Of a stretch of DNA of 5,191 nucleotides, positions 1 through 4,778 are shown in pieces (position 1 is the first letter of the stretch; each line of letters begins with the position of its first letter). Both the position numbers and the translations under genes were made by a program. The notes beneath the pieces were generated by a model. That model did not search any database. It saw nothing but the letters and a program-made list of their open reading frames with translations, and was not told the DNA's origin. Where the stretch lies: the NCBI GenBank assembly GCA_052144935.1, contig JBKQPR010000326.1, positions 1 to 5,191 of the forward strand. Reading direction: 5' to 3'. This DNA comes from JOPF133 sp052144935. Its GTDB lineage: Bacteria > Acidobacteriota > Terriglobia > Bryobacterales > Bryobacteraceae.

Positions 1-43
1 CTCACCGCGTAGCCTCCCCGGACAGATCTTTAGCCCTGGATAT

Positions 44-112
44 GGGCCACTCGCAAAAGGCTCTAACGGCCCAATGGGTCATTCTTAGAAAGCACAGGCG
101 GGTCACTTCTGG
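44..112. mobile_element. Possible end of an insertion sequence: spaced GGGTCAnTTCT-like repeats
   Basis: Three related direct repeats lie just before the readable kinase: GGGCCACTCG at 44, GGGTCATTCT at 76 and GGGTCACTTCTGG at 100. Several spaced copies of a short GGGTCA-type motif at an element end are typical of IS21-family termini, as known for that family. The kinase frame has a stop (TAA, 64-66), and PAS-like protein sequence only begins around 120-127, so the join with foreign DNA falls about 110-125. No transposase sequence is seen to the left, and no exact terminal dinucleotide can be assigned. An unrelated intergenic repeat is the alternative. Confidence 0.35.
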
Positions 113-138
113 CGAGCGCCGAAGGCAAGGACGGCTCG

Positions 139-2214
139 ATGGTATGGGCCTGCCGAACCGCCTCGCTGGTGCGCTCGCACACGGGCGAGCCGCTGCATAT
201 CATGGGCGTGGTGGAAGACATTACCGAGCGTGTGAAGGCGCGGGACGAGTTGGGCCAGAGCGAAGCGCGCTTCCGGCAGTTAGTGCAACACGCCCCCGAG
301 GGCATCGCCGTGGTATGCGATCTGGCGTACCGTTACGTGAATCCGGCCCTCTGCCGGATTTTCGACGAAGGCTCGGCGGAGTTGCTGGACCGGCCGGTAT
401 TCGATCGCCTCGATCCCGGCGACCGGGCACTCGTCGACCGGCTCTGGCAGGGGTTGATGCGCGGCGAGGCCGCCCCGCCATGTGAATTGCGCGCCACCAC
501 GGTCGCCGGCCGGTCCCTGGTCGTCGAAGTGTCCGCGGCCCCTATCGAGTACGATGGGCAACCGGCCGCCCTGGCGTTCCTCCGCGACGTCAGCGAACGC
601 AAACGCGCCGAAGAAGAGCGCTCGCGGCTGGAAATGCAATTGCAGCATGCGCAGAAAATGGACAGTATCGGACGCCTTGCCGGGGGCGTCTCTCACGATT
701 TCAACAACCTGCTCACCATCATCAACGGATACTGCGAAATGCTGCTGGCCGAGCCGGGCCTGGCCGAGTCCGCACGCGAACCGCTGGAAGAGATCCGCGC
801 GGCCGGAATGCGGGCCTCCTTGCTCACCCAGCAATTGCTGGCCTTCAGCCGTAAGCAGATCGCCGAGCCGCGGGCCCTCAACCTGAACGGCGTGGTCCAC
901 GAATCCGAACGCATGCTGCGGCGGCTGATTGGCGAGAAGGTAGAGATCGTCACCCAACTCGCTCCGGACCTCGCGGCGGTGATGGCGGATCGCGGCCAAC
1001 TGCACCAGGTGCTCATGAACCTGGTGGTGAATGCCCGCGACGCCATGCCCGATGGCGGGCGGATCTCGATTCAAACTTCCGGCGCGGAGCTGGATGCCGG
1101 CGCCGCCGCCCGGCACCCGGAAGCCGTGCCCGGTTCTTTCGTGACTCTGTCTGTAAGCGACACCGGAATCGGCATGAGCGCGGACACGATGCGGCAGATT
1201 TTCGAGCCGTTCTTCACCACTAAATCGCGCAGCGCCGGCACCGGATTGGGGCTTTCCACGGTCTACGGGATTGTCAAGCATTCGGGCGGCTGGATCGAGG
1301 TGTCCAGCCAGATCGGCCGGGGATCGACTTTCCGCGTCTACCTGCCGCGCACCGCGGCGCCGGTGGAAAAGCCGGGTGGCGCCCCGGACGGCGGGCCGGG
1401 AGGGCAGCCCGCGGATCGGGAGCCCTCGGGAGTGCCCTCTGGGCGAAGCTCCGAGATTGTCCTGGTAGTCGAGGATCAATCCGAGGTGCGCCGCATGGTG
1501 CTGGCCATCCTGCGGCAAAACGGCTACCGTTTGCTGGAAGCCGCCGATGGAACCGAAGCGCTCTCGCTCTCGGAGAGCTACGACGAGCCCATCGACCTGC
1601 TGATTACCGATGTCGTCATGCCCGGAATGAACGGGCGGGAACTGGCCGATCGGATGCTCCGGCTGCGCCCGGCTCTCAAGGTCCTCTACATCTCCGGGTA
1701 CAGCGCCGACGTATTGGCGCCGCAGGGAGTGCTGGGCCCGGGAGTGTCATACGTGGCCAAGCCGTTCAGCCCGCGGGAGCTCTCCCGCAAGATTCGCGAA
1801 GTCCTGGGGAAACGCGTAACGGCCCACATTCTGGTGATCGACGACGACCCGGCCGTGCGCACCCTGCTCGAGCGGTTGCTGACCGATTCGGGCTACGAAG
1901 TGTTCCTGGCGGCGAACGGCCACGCCGGGCTGAAGATTGCCGAGGAGCGGGCCATCGATGTCGTGATCACCGACCTGGTGATGCCGGAGGGGGAAGGGCT
2001 GGAAACCATTCCCATGCTGCGCGCCATCCGCCCCGAAGCGCGCGTCATGGCGATATCGGGCGCATTCGGCGGCCAATACCTGAAGGCGGCGCAGTTGCTG
2101 GGGGCCGATTGTGCGCTCCCCAAGCCGCTGGATCGCGAAGCATTGCTGGACGGCGTGCGCGAGCTGTTGGCGCGTCGGGATAAGGACCGGCAGCCGGTGG
2201 AGAGCCTGGGGTAG
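139..2214 (+). CDS. Hybrid sensor histidine kinase (PAS-HisKA-HATPase_c-REC-REC), 5' truncated
   Basis: This is a cytoplasmic sensor kinase that would autophosphorylate on histidine and pass the phosphate to its own receiver domains. Residues 1-31 are only the tail of a PAS/PAC domain, ending in EDITER. A complete PAS follows (about 41-155, ending RDVSERKRAEE). The HisKA H-box is SHDFNNLL with phospho-acceptor His186. HATPase_c shows the N-box around Asn298, DTGIGM from Asp341, FEPFFTTK from 355 and GTGLGLS from 367. After a Gly/Pro-rich linker (405-438) come receiver 1 (Glu445/Asp446, phospho-Asp491, Ser519, Lys541) and receiver 2 (Asp568-570, phospho-Asp612, Ser640, Lys662). All catalytic residues are present. 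No membrane segment remains. PAC-like sequence (KDGS) continues upstream of the ATG, so the native start is lost. AAGGA at 127-131, 7 bases before the ATG, could allow expression of the remnant. With no HPt domain, output or partners are unknown. Confidence 0.93.
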   Translation: MVWACRTASLVRSHTGEPLHIMGVVEDITERVKARDELGQSEARFRQLVQHAPEGIAVVCDLAYRYVNPALCRIFDEGSAELLDRPVFDRLDPGDRALVDRLWQGLMRGEAAPPCELRATTVAGRSLVVEVSAAPIEYDGQPAALAFLRDVSERKRAEEERSRLEMQLQHAQKMDSIGRLAGGVSHDFNNLLTIINGYCEMLLAEPGLAESAREPLEEIRAAGMRASLLTQQLLAFSRKQIAEPRALNLNGVVHESERMLRRLIGEKVEIVTQLAPDLAAVMADRGQLHQVLMNLVVNARDAMPDGGRISIQTSGAELDAGAAARHPEAVPGSFVTLSVSDTGIGMSADTMRQIFEPFFTTKSRSAGTGLGLSTVYGIVKHSGGWIEVSSQIGRGSTFRVYLPRTAAPVEKPGGAPDGGPGGQPADREPSGVPSGRSSEIVLVVEDQSEVRRMVLAILRQNGYRLLEAADGTEALSLSESYDEPIDLLITDVVMPGMNGRELADRMLRLRPALKVLYISGYSADVLAPQGVLGPGVSYVAKPFSPRELSRKIREVLGKRVTAHILVIDDDPAVRTLLERLLTDSGYEVFLAANGHAGLKIAEERAIDVVITDLVMPEGEGLETIPMLRAIRPEARVMAISGAFGGQYLKAAQLLGADCALPKPLDREALLDGVRELLARRDKDRQPVESLG

Positions 2215-2237
2215 GATCCGGCTGATAGGCAATGAGA

Positions 2238-2258
2238 CAGAAGTCAGAGGCCAGAAGC
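2238..2258. repeat. Three tandem imperfect heptamers (CAGAAGT / CAGAGGC / CAGAAGC)
   Basis: Three consecutive 7-base units differ at one or two positions, just after the kinase stop codon. They sit within a purine-rich tract running to about 2281. Short tandemly repeated heptamers of this kind occur between genes in several large soil-bacterial genomes. No function is implied. Confidence 0.5.
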
Positions 2259-2326
2259 AAACCCGCGCCAGCGGAGAGAGAGTACGCAATTATTTCCGCC
2301 TCTGTGTCTAACTCGATCGCCGGACG

Positions 2327-2347
2327 GCTCCGAGAGTGCGCCGGAGC
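2327..2347. terminator. Weak hairpin between convergent genes, possible terminator
   Basis: GCTCCG (2327-2332) pairs with CGGAGC (2342-2347) around a 9-base loop. It sits in the 180-bp spacer between the plus-strand kinase and the minus-strand brnA, where a bidirectional terminator would be expected. The stem is short and no T-run follows on either strand, so the call is weak. Confidence 0.22.
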
Positions 2348-2394
2348 GGTGTGTGGCGGCTAATCCCGGACGCGCCGTGCCGGCTGGCATACTC

Positions 2395-2664
2395 TCAAGC
2401 TGCGCTCGGCTTCAGTTCCTCACGAATGATGCGCCGCAGCGTGTCCTCAAGCCTGGGCGCCTTTCCGTCGAGGTATTCCCGAAGCGCCGCGTTGATGAGG
2501 GTTTGATATCCGGTCGCGCCCCCGGATTGTTCCGCCATTTCAAAAAAACGGTCCACAATGTCCTGGTCGAGCCGGATCGTAATCCGGGTCTTACCTTCGG
2601 GCTCAGCGGACGGCGGAAGAACTCTGCCCCGTTTGCCCTTGCTGAAATCGTAGCGTTGCTTCAT
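2395..2664 (-). CDS. brnA: BrnA-family antitoxin (ribbon-helix-helix)
   Basis: This 89-residue protein is the antitoxin of a BrnT/BrnA type II toxin-antitoxin pair. BrnA proteins bind and neutralise BrnT ribonuclease and repress their own promoter. The sequence has the family signature: an N-terminal YDFSKGKRG stretch (5-13), a ribbon-helix-helix DNA-binding core with the strand KTRITIRLD (25-33), helix 1 (34-48) and helix 2 GYQTLINAALREYL (52-65). A C-terminal helix (RLEDTLRRIIREEL, 71-84) is typical of BrnA. Its ATG overlaps the stop codon of brnT by four bases (ATGA), so it should be translationally coupled to brnT. The gene is intact although brnT upstream is frameshifted, so it may survive as a solo antitoxin or regulator. 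Confidence 0.88.
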   Translation of the reverse strand: MKQRYDFSKGKRGRVLPPSAEPEGKTRITIRLDQDIVDRFFEMAEQSGGATGYQTLINAALREYLDGKAPRLEDTLRRIIREELKPSAA

Positions 2665-2943
2665 CCTTCTGCCTCGTACTCCTCGCGCTCATGGCGTTCG
2701 GCGGGACGCGCGGAAACGATCCGGATGTTTTCGCCACGCCAGGTGTAGGCGACCACAAGCCAACGGCAAGCCGCGCCTATGCCTAGCGTGACCAATCGCT
2801 GCTCATTCGGGTCGGATTCATGGATCCGTGATCGTGATGGCGTATGGATCGTCAAAAACCGGAATCGCTTCGGGCATCCGGACACCGTGCCTACGGAAGT
2901 CGATTCCGGCCTTGCTCTCTTCGTCCCACTCAAATCCCAGCAT
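2661..2943 (-). pseudogene. brnT: BrnT-family toxin, broken by a frameshift
   Basis: BrnT is a RelE-fold ribonuclease toxin of about 90-95 residues. The N-terminal half reads MLGFEWDEESK, then RRHGV and PVFDDPYAITITDP, and hits TGA at 2820-2818. The C-terminal half continues in another frame: HESDPNEQRLVTLG, then WLVVAYTWRGENIRIVSAR, and ERHEREEYEAEG to the stop at 2663-2661. The two halves together make one ordinary full-length BrnT. The break lies at about 2815-2827 and corresponds to one extra base or two missing bases. No homopolymer is present there, so a simple sequencing miscount is less likely. The start is placed at ATG 2943 because family members begin just before FEWD; an ATG two codons earlier (2949) lies inside the -10 box. 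Programmed frameshifting is possible but no slippery sequence is evident. Confidence 0.85.
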
Positions 2944-2947
2944 CTTC

Positions 2948-2976
2948 ATTGTACGTACATTATGTGCATATGTCAA
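2948..2976 (-). promoter_or_regulatory. Sigma70-type promoter of brnTA, giving a leaderless transcript
   Basis: On the minus strand TTGACA (2976-2971) is followed by a 17-base spacer and TACAAT (2953-2948), an almost perfect sigma70 promoter. The -10 ends only four bases before the ATG at 2943. Transcription would therefore start at or within one or two bases of that ATG. No Shine-Dalgarno sequence is visible, which fits a leaderless brnT mRNA. Confidence 0.75.
2950..2970. promoter_or_regulatory. Two adjacent palindromes over the brnTA promoter, likely BrnA operator
   Basis: A perfect 10-bp palindrome TGTACGTACA (2950-2959) overlaps the -10 box. A second palindrome TATG-TG-CATA (2961-2970) fills the rest of the spacer up to the -35 box. 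Their centres are 11 bp apart, one helical turn, as expected for side-by-side binding of ribbon-helix-helix dimers. Autorepression by BrnA is known for the family; this exact site is inferred. Confidence 0.55.
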
Positions 2977-3059
2977 GGTCGGGTACTGCGCTGTTTTTGT
3001 GTTAATTGCAATCTGCAATATTTTGGAAGAAGTTCCGTTCAACCCGGACTTGGATTGCT

Positions 3060-3428
3060 TTATTCAGGCGTCGGCCGTCCTGGGTCTGGAACTGGATCTG
3101 ACGGTTGGCCGGGCGCTCCACCAGTTGGATTCAGCAACGAACGCGCTATAGCCTCCGTCTGTGCAAAGTTTTCGAAGGCTGCCTGGAGTTTGTGTATTGC
3201 AGCGAAGAACTCCTTTGCGTGATGGTGGGACATGATGATGCCCATGCTAGGCTTGACATTACCATCTGGTGGGAGGCGGTCGCCAAACGCTATCCGAAGA
3301 TCTCCTGCTGTGACCATGAACTGAGAATATGCCACGTAGATGTATTCCACCTTATCTAAAATCATGGGCATTTCAGCAGATACCGCCACTATCTTAGATC
3401 CACCACCCAAATCTTTTTCTTGTCTCAT
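3060..3428 (-). CDS. DUF3467-like protein, third gene of the toxin-antitoxin operon
   Basis: This 122-residue soluble protein resembles the DUF3467 family, which has no established function. Family-like features are a strand pair around YIYVAYSQFMVTAGDLRIAFGD (29-50), and then a hydrophobic strand with the MSHHHAKEF motif (66-74), where DUF3467 members have a MSPxHAK-type motif. Residues 1-25 are a polar lead-in, and the last ~25 residues are Pro/Gly-rich and probably disordered. It starts three bases after the stop of the XRE gene, with GAGGGA upstream as ribosome binding site, so it is co-transcribed with the toxin and XRE genes. DUF3467 proteins near XRE regulators of this type are, from memory, recurrent. 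A chaperone-like or antitoxin-stabilising role is a guess from gene order only. Its base composition is AT-richer than the kinase. Confidence 0.65.
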   Translation of the reverse strand: MRQEKDLGGGSKIVAVSAEMPMILDKVEYIYVAYSQFMVTAGDLRIAFGDRLPPDGNVKPSMGIIMSHHHAKEFFAAIHKLQAAFENFAQTEAIARSLLNPTGGAPGQPSDPVPDPGRPTPE

Positions 3429-3431
3429 GAT

Positions 3432-4004
3432 CTACATTCCCTCAGCTTTAGAATAGGAGCCAGCCGCAAACTCGGCGAACCGGTAAACAGCGTCTCGGTC
3501 CTTCTCCGCTATGCTAATAACGCCAGCCCGTTTCTCTCTATCCATAACGGCGCTACGCTCGGTAAATTCTATACTCAGTTGTATTCCGTTAGAGTCTATT
3601 GCACCGGCTGTGAGCAATTCCTGTGTCGGTGGCTTGCCGACAGTGAATCCAGTATCGTCCGCAAAACACGGAACCTCAAGACAGTTTTCGTTGTCCAGTA
3701 AGACGTACCATCTTGCCAGTTCACTGAACGGAACAAAGCGCCCAACGAACGCACAGTCGAATCCCCCTGCAACCCGGATGAGCGTATTCACCGTCAAATT
3801 TCCGTAATCGGAATCCTCAGCACGGGATATTACTCCTTGGGTCAAGTTGGAAGCCTTGGCTAGAGTAGCCTGTGTCATATCACGTTGCTTGCGGATTCTT
3901 CGGATTTGCGCTGGAATCATGCGCTTTGCGACCGAAGCGACGAAGGACTCTCTGTAGCGTTTATTCGCCAACTTTTCATGTAGTTTAGATAATAGTTCGT
4001 TCAC
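3432..4004 (-). CDS. XRE-family HTH regulator, probable antitoxin with long C-terminal extension
   Basis: This 190-residue DNA-binding protein is the probable antitoxin of the preceding HigB-like toxin. Residues 1-32 are a charged helical lead-in. The XRE helix-turn-helix spans about 33-83: IRRIRKQRDMTQATLAKASN, then the recognition helix TQGVISRAED (55-64). It continues with TLIRVAGGFDCAFVGRFVPFSELARW (74-99), a tail common to a subgroup of XRE proteins. A further ~90 residues (100-190) have no recognised domain; ordinary HigA antitoxins are only about 100 residues. The GTG start is preferred because a perfect AAGGAGG lies 9 bases upstream; a TTG at 4028 would add eight residues but lacks such a site. 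The gene overlaps the toxin gene by 20 bases and is followed three bases later by the DUF3467-like gene. It probably binds the palindromes at 4407-4454. Confidence 0.82.
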   Translation of the reverse strand: MNELLSKLHEKLANKRYRESFVASVAKRMIPAQIRRIRKQRDMTQATLAKASNLTQGVISRAEDSDYGNLTVNTLIRVAGGFDCAFVGRFVPFSELARWYVLLDNENCLEVPCFADDTGFTVGKPPTQELLTAGAIDSNGIQLSIEFTERSAVMDREKRAGVISIAEKDRDAVYRFAEFAAGSYSKAEGM

Positions 4005-4374
4005 GTAAAAATGCCTCCTTGCGTTCAACCTTCCCTCGGCGCTTCAGTGCTAGATCGAAGGCGTCGGGTGGAGTATAAATGTTGCCCTTTTTGGAGCATC
4101 CAACGTAAATTGAGAATGTTCGTTCGCCAGGACCAAAAAACCCGACAGGCCGATATTGGATTTTCCCCGACTTGCCAGCTTTGAAACGGATTGTGCACAA
4201 TCCTTCGCGCCCTAGACTCTCGAATTCCGATAGGCCCCGCCAGTCATCAGTGACAGAGAGCATTTTTAGCACAACGTCGAATTCAGCTTGCGCGGTGGCG
4301 TCGAGGACCTTCTGATACCACTCCTCGATCAGATTGTTTCCCGCCGCTGAGCAGTAGTCTAGGAATCTCCACAT
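3985..4374 (-). CDS. HigB/Gp49-like (RelE superfamily) toxin
   Basis: This 129-residue protein resembles phage-derived Gp49-like/HigB toxins, RelE-fold proteins that cleave mRNA, often at the ribosome. Supporting features are EFDVVLKMLSV (31-41), WRGLSEFESLG (45-55), the strand LCTIRFKA (59-66), IQYRPVGFFGPGERTFSIYVGCSKKGN (72-98) and the tail YTPPDAFDLALKRR (100-113). Basic and aromatic residues on the central strands (Arg63, Lys65, Tyr74, Arg75, Arg85, Lys95, Lys96) are the likely RNA-contact set, inferred from the fold. The ATG at 4374 was chosen because homology begins there and a promoter ends four bases upstream. Longer in-frame translation would run back through the operators and the opposite-strand tRNA. 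The gene overlaps the XRE gene by 20 bases, toxin first as in higBA loci. Confidence 0.78.
   Translation of the reverse strand: MWRFLDYCSAAGNNLIEEWYQKVLDATAQAEFDVVLKMLSVTDDWRGLSEFESLGREGLCTIRFKAGKSGKIQYRPVGFFGPGERTFSIYVGCSKKGNIYTPPDAFDLALKRRGKVERKEAFLRERTII
4014..4020 (-). promoter_or_regulatory. Strong Shine-Dalgarno (AAGGAGG) setting the GTG start of the XRE gene
   Basis: AAGGAGG lies inside the last codons of the toxin gene, nine bases before GTG 4004-4002. It is the best ribosome binding site in the islet and decides the XRE start. The toxin upstream has no comparable site, so antitoxin translation should exceed toxin translation. Confidence 0.8.
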
Positions 4375-4378
4375 CGAT

Positions 4379-4407
4379 ATCTTAACTGATTCAGCCCTAC
4401 AAGTCAA
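4379..4407 (-). promoter_or_regulatory. Promoter of the toxin-XRE-DUF3467 operon, leaderless geometry
   Basis: On the minus strand TTGACT (4407-4402), a 17-base spacer and TAAGAT (4384-4379) form a sigma70-type promoter. The -10 ends four bases before the toxin ATG (4374), so the transcript would start at or next to the start codon. No Shine-Dalgarno sequence is visible. The geometry is identical to the brnTA promoter. Confidence 0.62.
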
Positions 4408-4454
4408 TGCAATTTTGCATTTGCTGCTTGACTTTTGTCTATGCAAAATTGCAT
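4407..4454. promoter_or_regulatory. Pair of 14-bp palindromic operators in the divergent regulatory region
   Basis: ATGCAATTTTGCAT (4407-4420) and ATGCAAAATTGCAT (4441-4454) are exact reverse complements of each other. Each has 6-bp inverted arms around a 2-base centre. Their centres are 34 bp apart, a little over three helical turns. The first abuts the -35 of the toxin promoter; the second lies inside the opposite-strand promoter facing the tRNA. XRE-family dimers commonly bind such sites, so the XRE antitoxin is the likely ligand. Confidence 0.72.
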
Positions 4455-4457
4455 AAT
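4428..4457 (+). promoter_or_regulatory. Candidate plus-strand promoter facing the tRNA gene
   Basis: TTGACT (4428-4433), an 18-base spacer and CATAAT (4452-4457) match sigma70 boxes with one mismatch each. Transcription would start near 4464, about 95 bases before the tRNA. No better promoter is seen closer to it. The palindrome at 4441-4454 occupies most of the spacer and half the -10, so a bound XRE protein should repress it. Confidence 0.42.
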
Positions 4458-4476
4458 GGTTCTGTAAGCCCCTTAC

Positions 4477-4492
4477 GTACATCAATATGTAC
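4477..4492. repeat. Inverted repeat GTACAT-CAAT-ATGTAC in the tRNA leader
   Basis: Six-base arms flank four bases. Together with the preceding bases it contains TACGTACAT (4474-4482), a 9-mer also present in the brnTA operator (2952-2960). In both places TATGT follows within three bases. It could be a second binding site for a ribbon-helix-helix protein or a small RNA hairpin. Confidence 0.45.
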
Positions 4493-4495
4493 AAC

Positions 4496-4554
4496 AAAAC
4501 AAAAGGCCAACAGCCCCGAGTCGCCAAACTGGAACTATTGACCCTTTGTGTTTT
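4496..4554 (+). repeat. Long-range imperfect inverted repeat just upstream of the tRNA
   Basis: AAAACAAAAGG (4496-4506) can pair with CCTTTGTGTTTT (4543-4554), leaving one bulged G and a loop of about 36 bases. It ends five bases before the tRNA, so in a tRNA precursor it would form a leader stem. It may instead be a chance A/T-rich match. Confidence 0.3.
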
Positions 4555-4558
4555 CTGT

Positions 4559-4653
4559 GGTGGGGTGGCTGAGAGGCTGAAGGCAGCCGGTTTACACCCG
4601 GTAGATGTCGATTGCCCCGGCATCCGGGGGTCCAAATCCCTTCCCCACCGCCA
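4559..4653 (+). tRNA. Class II tRNA with Ser-type body and UAC (Val) anticodon
   Basis: The full cloverleaf can be drawn. The acceptor is GGTGGGG/CCCCACC with G73 and an encoded CCA. The D stem is GCT/GGC with loop GAGAGGCTGAA, containing A14 and G18G19. The anticodon stem is GCCGG/CCGGT with loop TTTACAC, so the anticodon is UAC (4593-4595) after U33. A long variable arm has 7 pairs (GATGTCG/CGGCATC) and a 7-base loop, and C48 can pair with G15. The T stem is GGGGG/CCCTT with loop TCCAAAT. Class II tRNAs are Ser, Leu and Tyr in bacteria. The D arm and G73 point to Ser; Tyr and Leu have A73. UAC would read valine codons. C55 replaces the near-universal T55, which weakens the G18-pseudouridine-55 contact. 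The 7+5 acceptor/T-stem layout is canonical. It could mischarge Ser at Val codons, have another role, or be a decaying copy. Confidence 0.82.
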
Positions 4654-4663
4654 GATCGAGTAC

Positions 4664-4695
4664 GCCCCGGCAGAGGTTGCACCCTCCACCGGGGC
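4664..4695. repeat. GC-rich stem-loop 10 bases after the tRNA
   Basis: GCCCCGG (4664-4670) pairs with CCGGGGC (4689-4695). Inside it GAGG (4673-4676) pairs with CCTC (4683-4686) around a 6-base loop. The two stems are separated by a symmetric CA/CA internal loop, for 11 pairs in all. No T-run follows, so it is not a classical terminator. It may help 3' processing of the tRNA transcript or belong to the end of the IS1-like element that follows. Confidence 0.5.
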
Positions 4696-4778
4696 TAGAA
4701 CCGCACAGCCGAAGCCATACGAGTCCCTCAACTCCAGTATCCGGCTTTTGGCTGTGGAACTCAATAGGAGATTTCACA

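Noticed and set aside
280..1518. 412-residue minus-strand open frame under the kinase
   Set aside because: It is antisense to conserved kinase motifs and results from the high GC at third codon positions; the translation has no family features.
1747..2289. 180-residue minus-strand open frame under the receiver domains
   Set aside because: Antisense shadow of the REC domains, low-complexity translation, no ribosome binding site.
3006..3018. TTGCA-ATC-TGCAA inverted repeat downstream of the DUF3467-like gene as a terminator or XRE site
   Set aside because: Only 5-bp arms with a 3-base loop and arms in the opposite order to the 4407-4454 operators; too weak to call.
2353..3222. Plus-strand frames opposite brnA, brnT and the DUF3467-like gene
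   Set aside because: They are antisense to genes with clear family signatures and lack promoters and recognisable domains.
4559..4653. An 8/4 or 9/3 acceptor/T-stem layout like described allo-tRNAs
   Set aside because: Position 8 (T) would face position 65 (T), which do not pair; the 7/5 layout pairs fully, with two G-U pairs in the T stem.
4638..4653. The tRNA 3' end as an integration site with a second copy in the window
   Set aside because: I saw no repeat of CCCTTCCCCACCGCCA elsewhere in the window, and no integrase gene.
4375..4764. 130-residue N-terminal extension of the HigB-like toxin frame
   Set aside because: It reads through the promoter, both palindromes and the opposite strand of the tRNA, and has no recognisable domain. 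The ATG at 4374 fits homology and the promoter.
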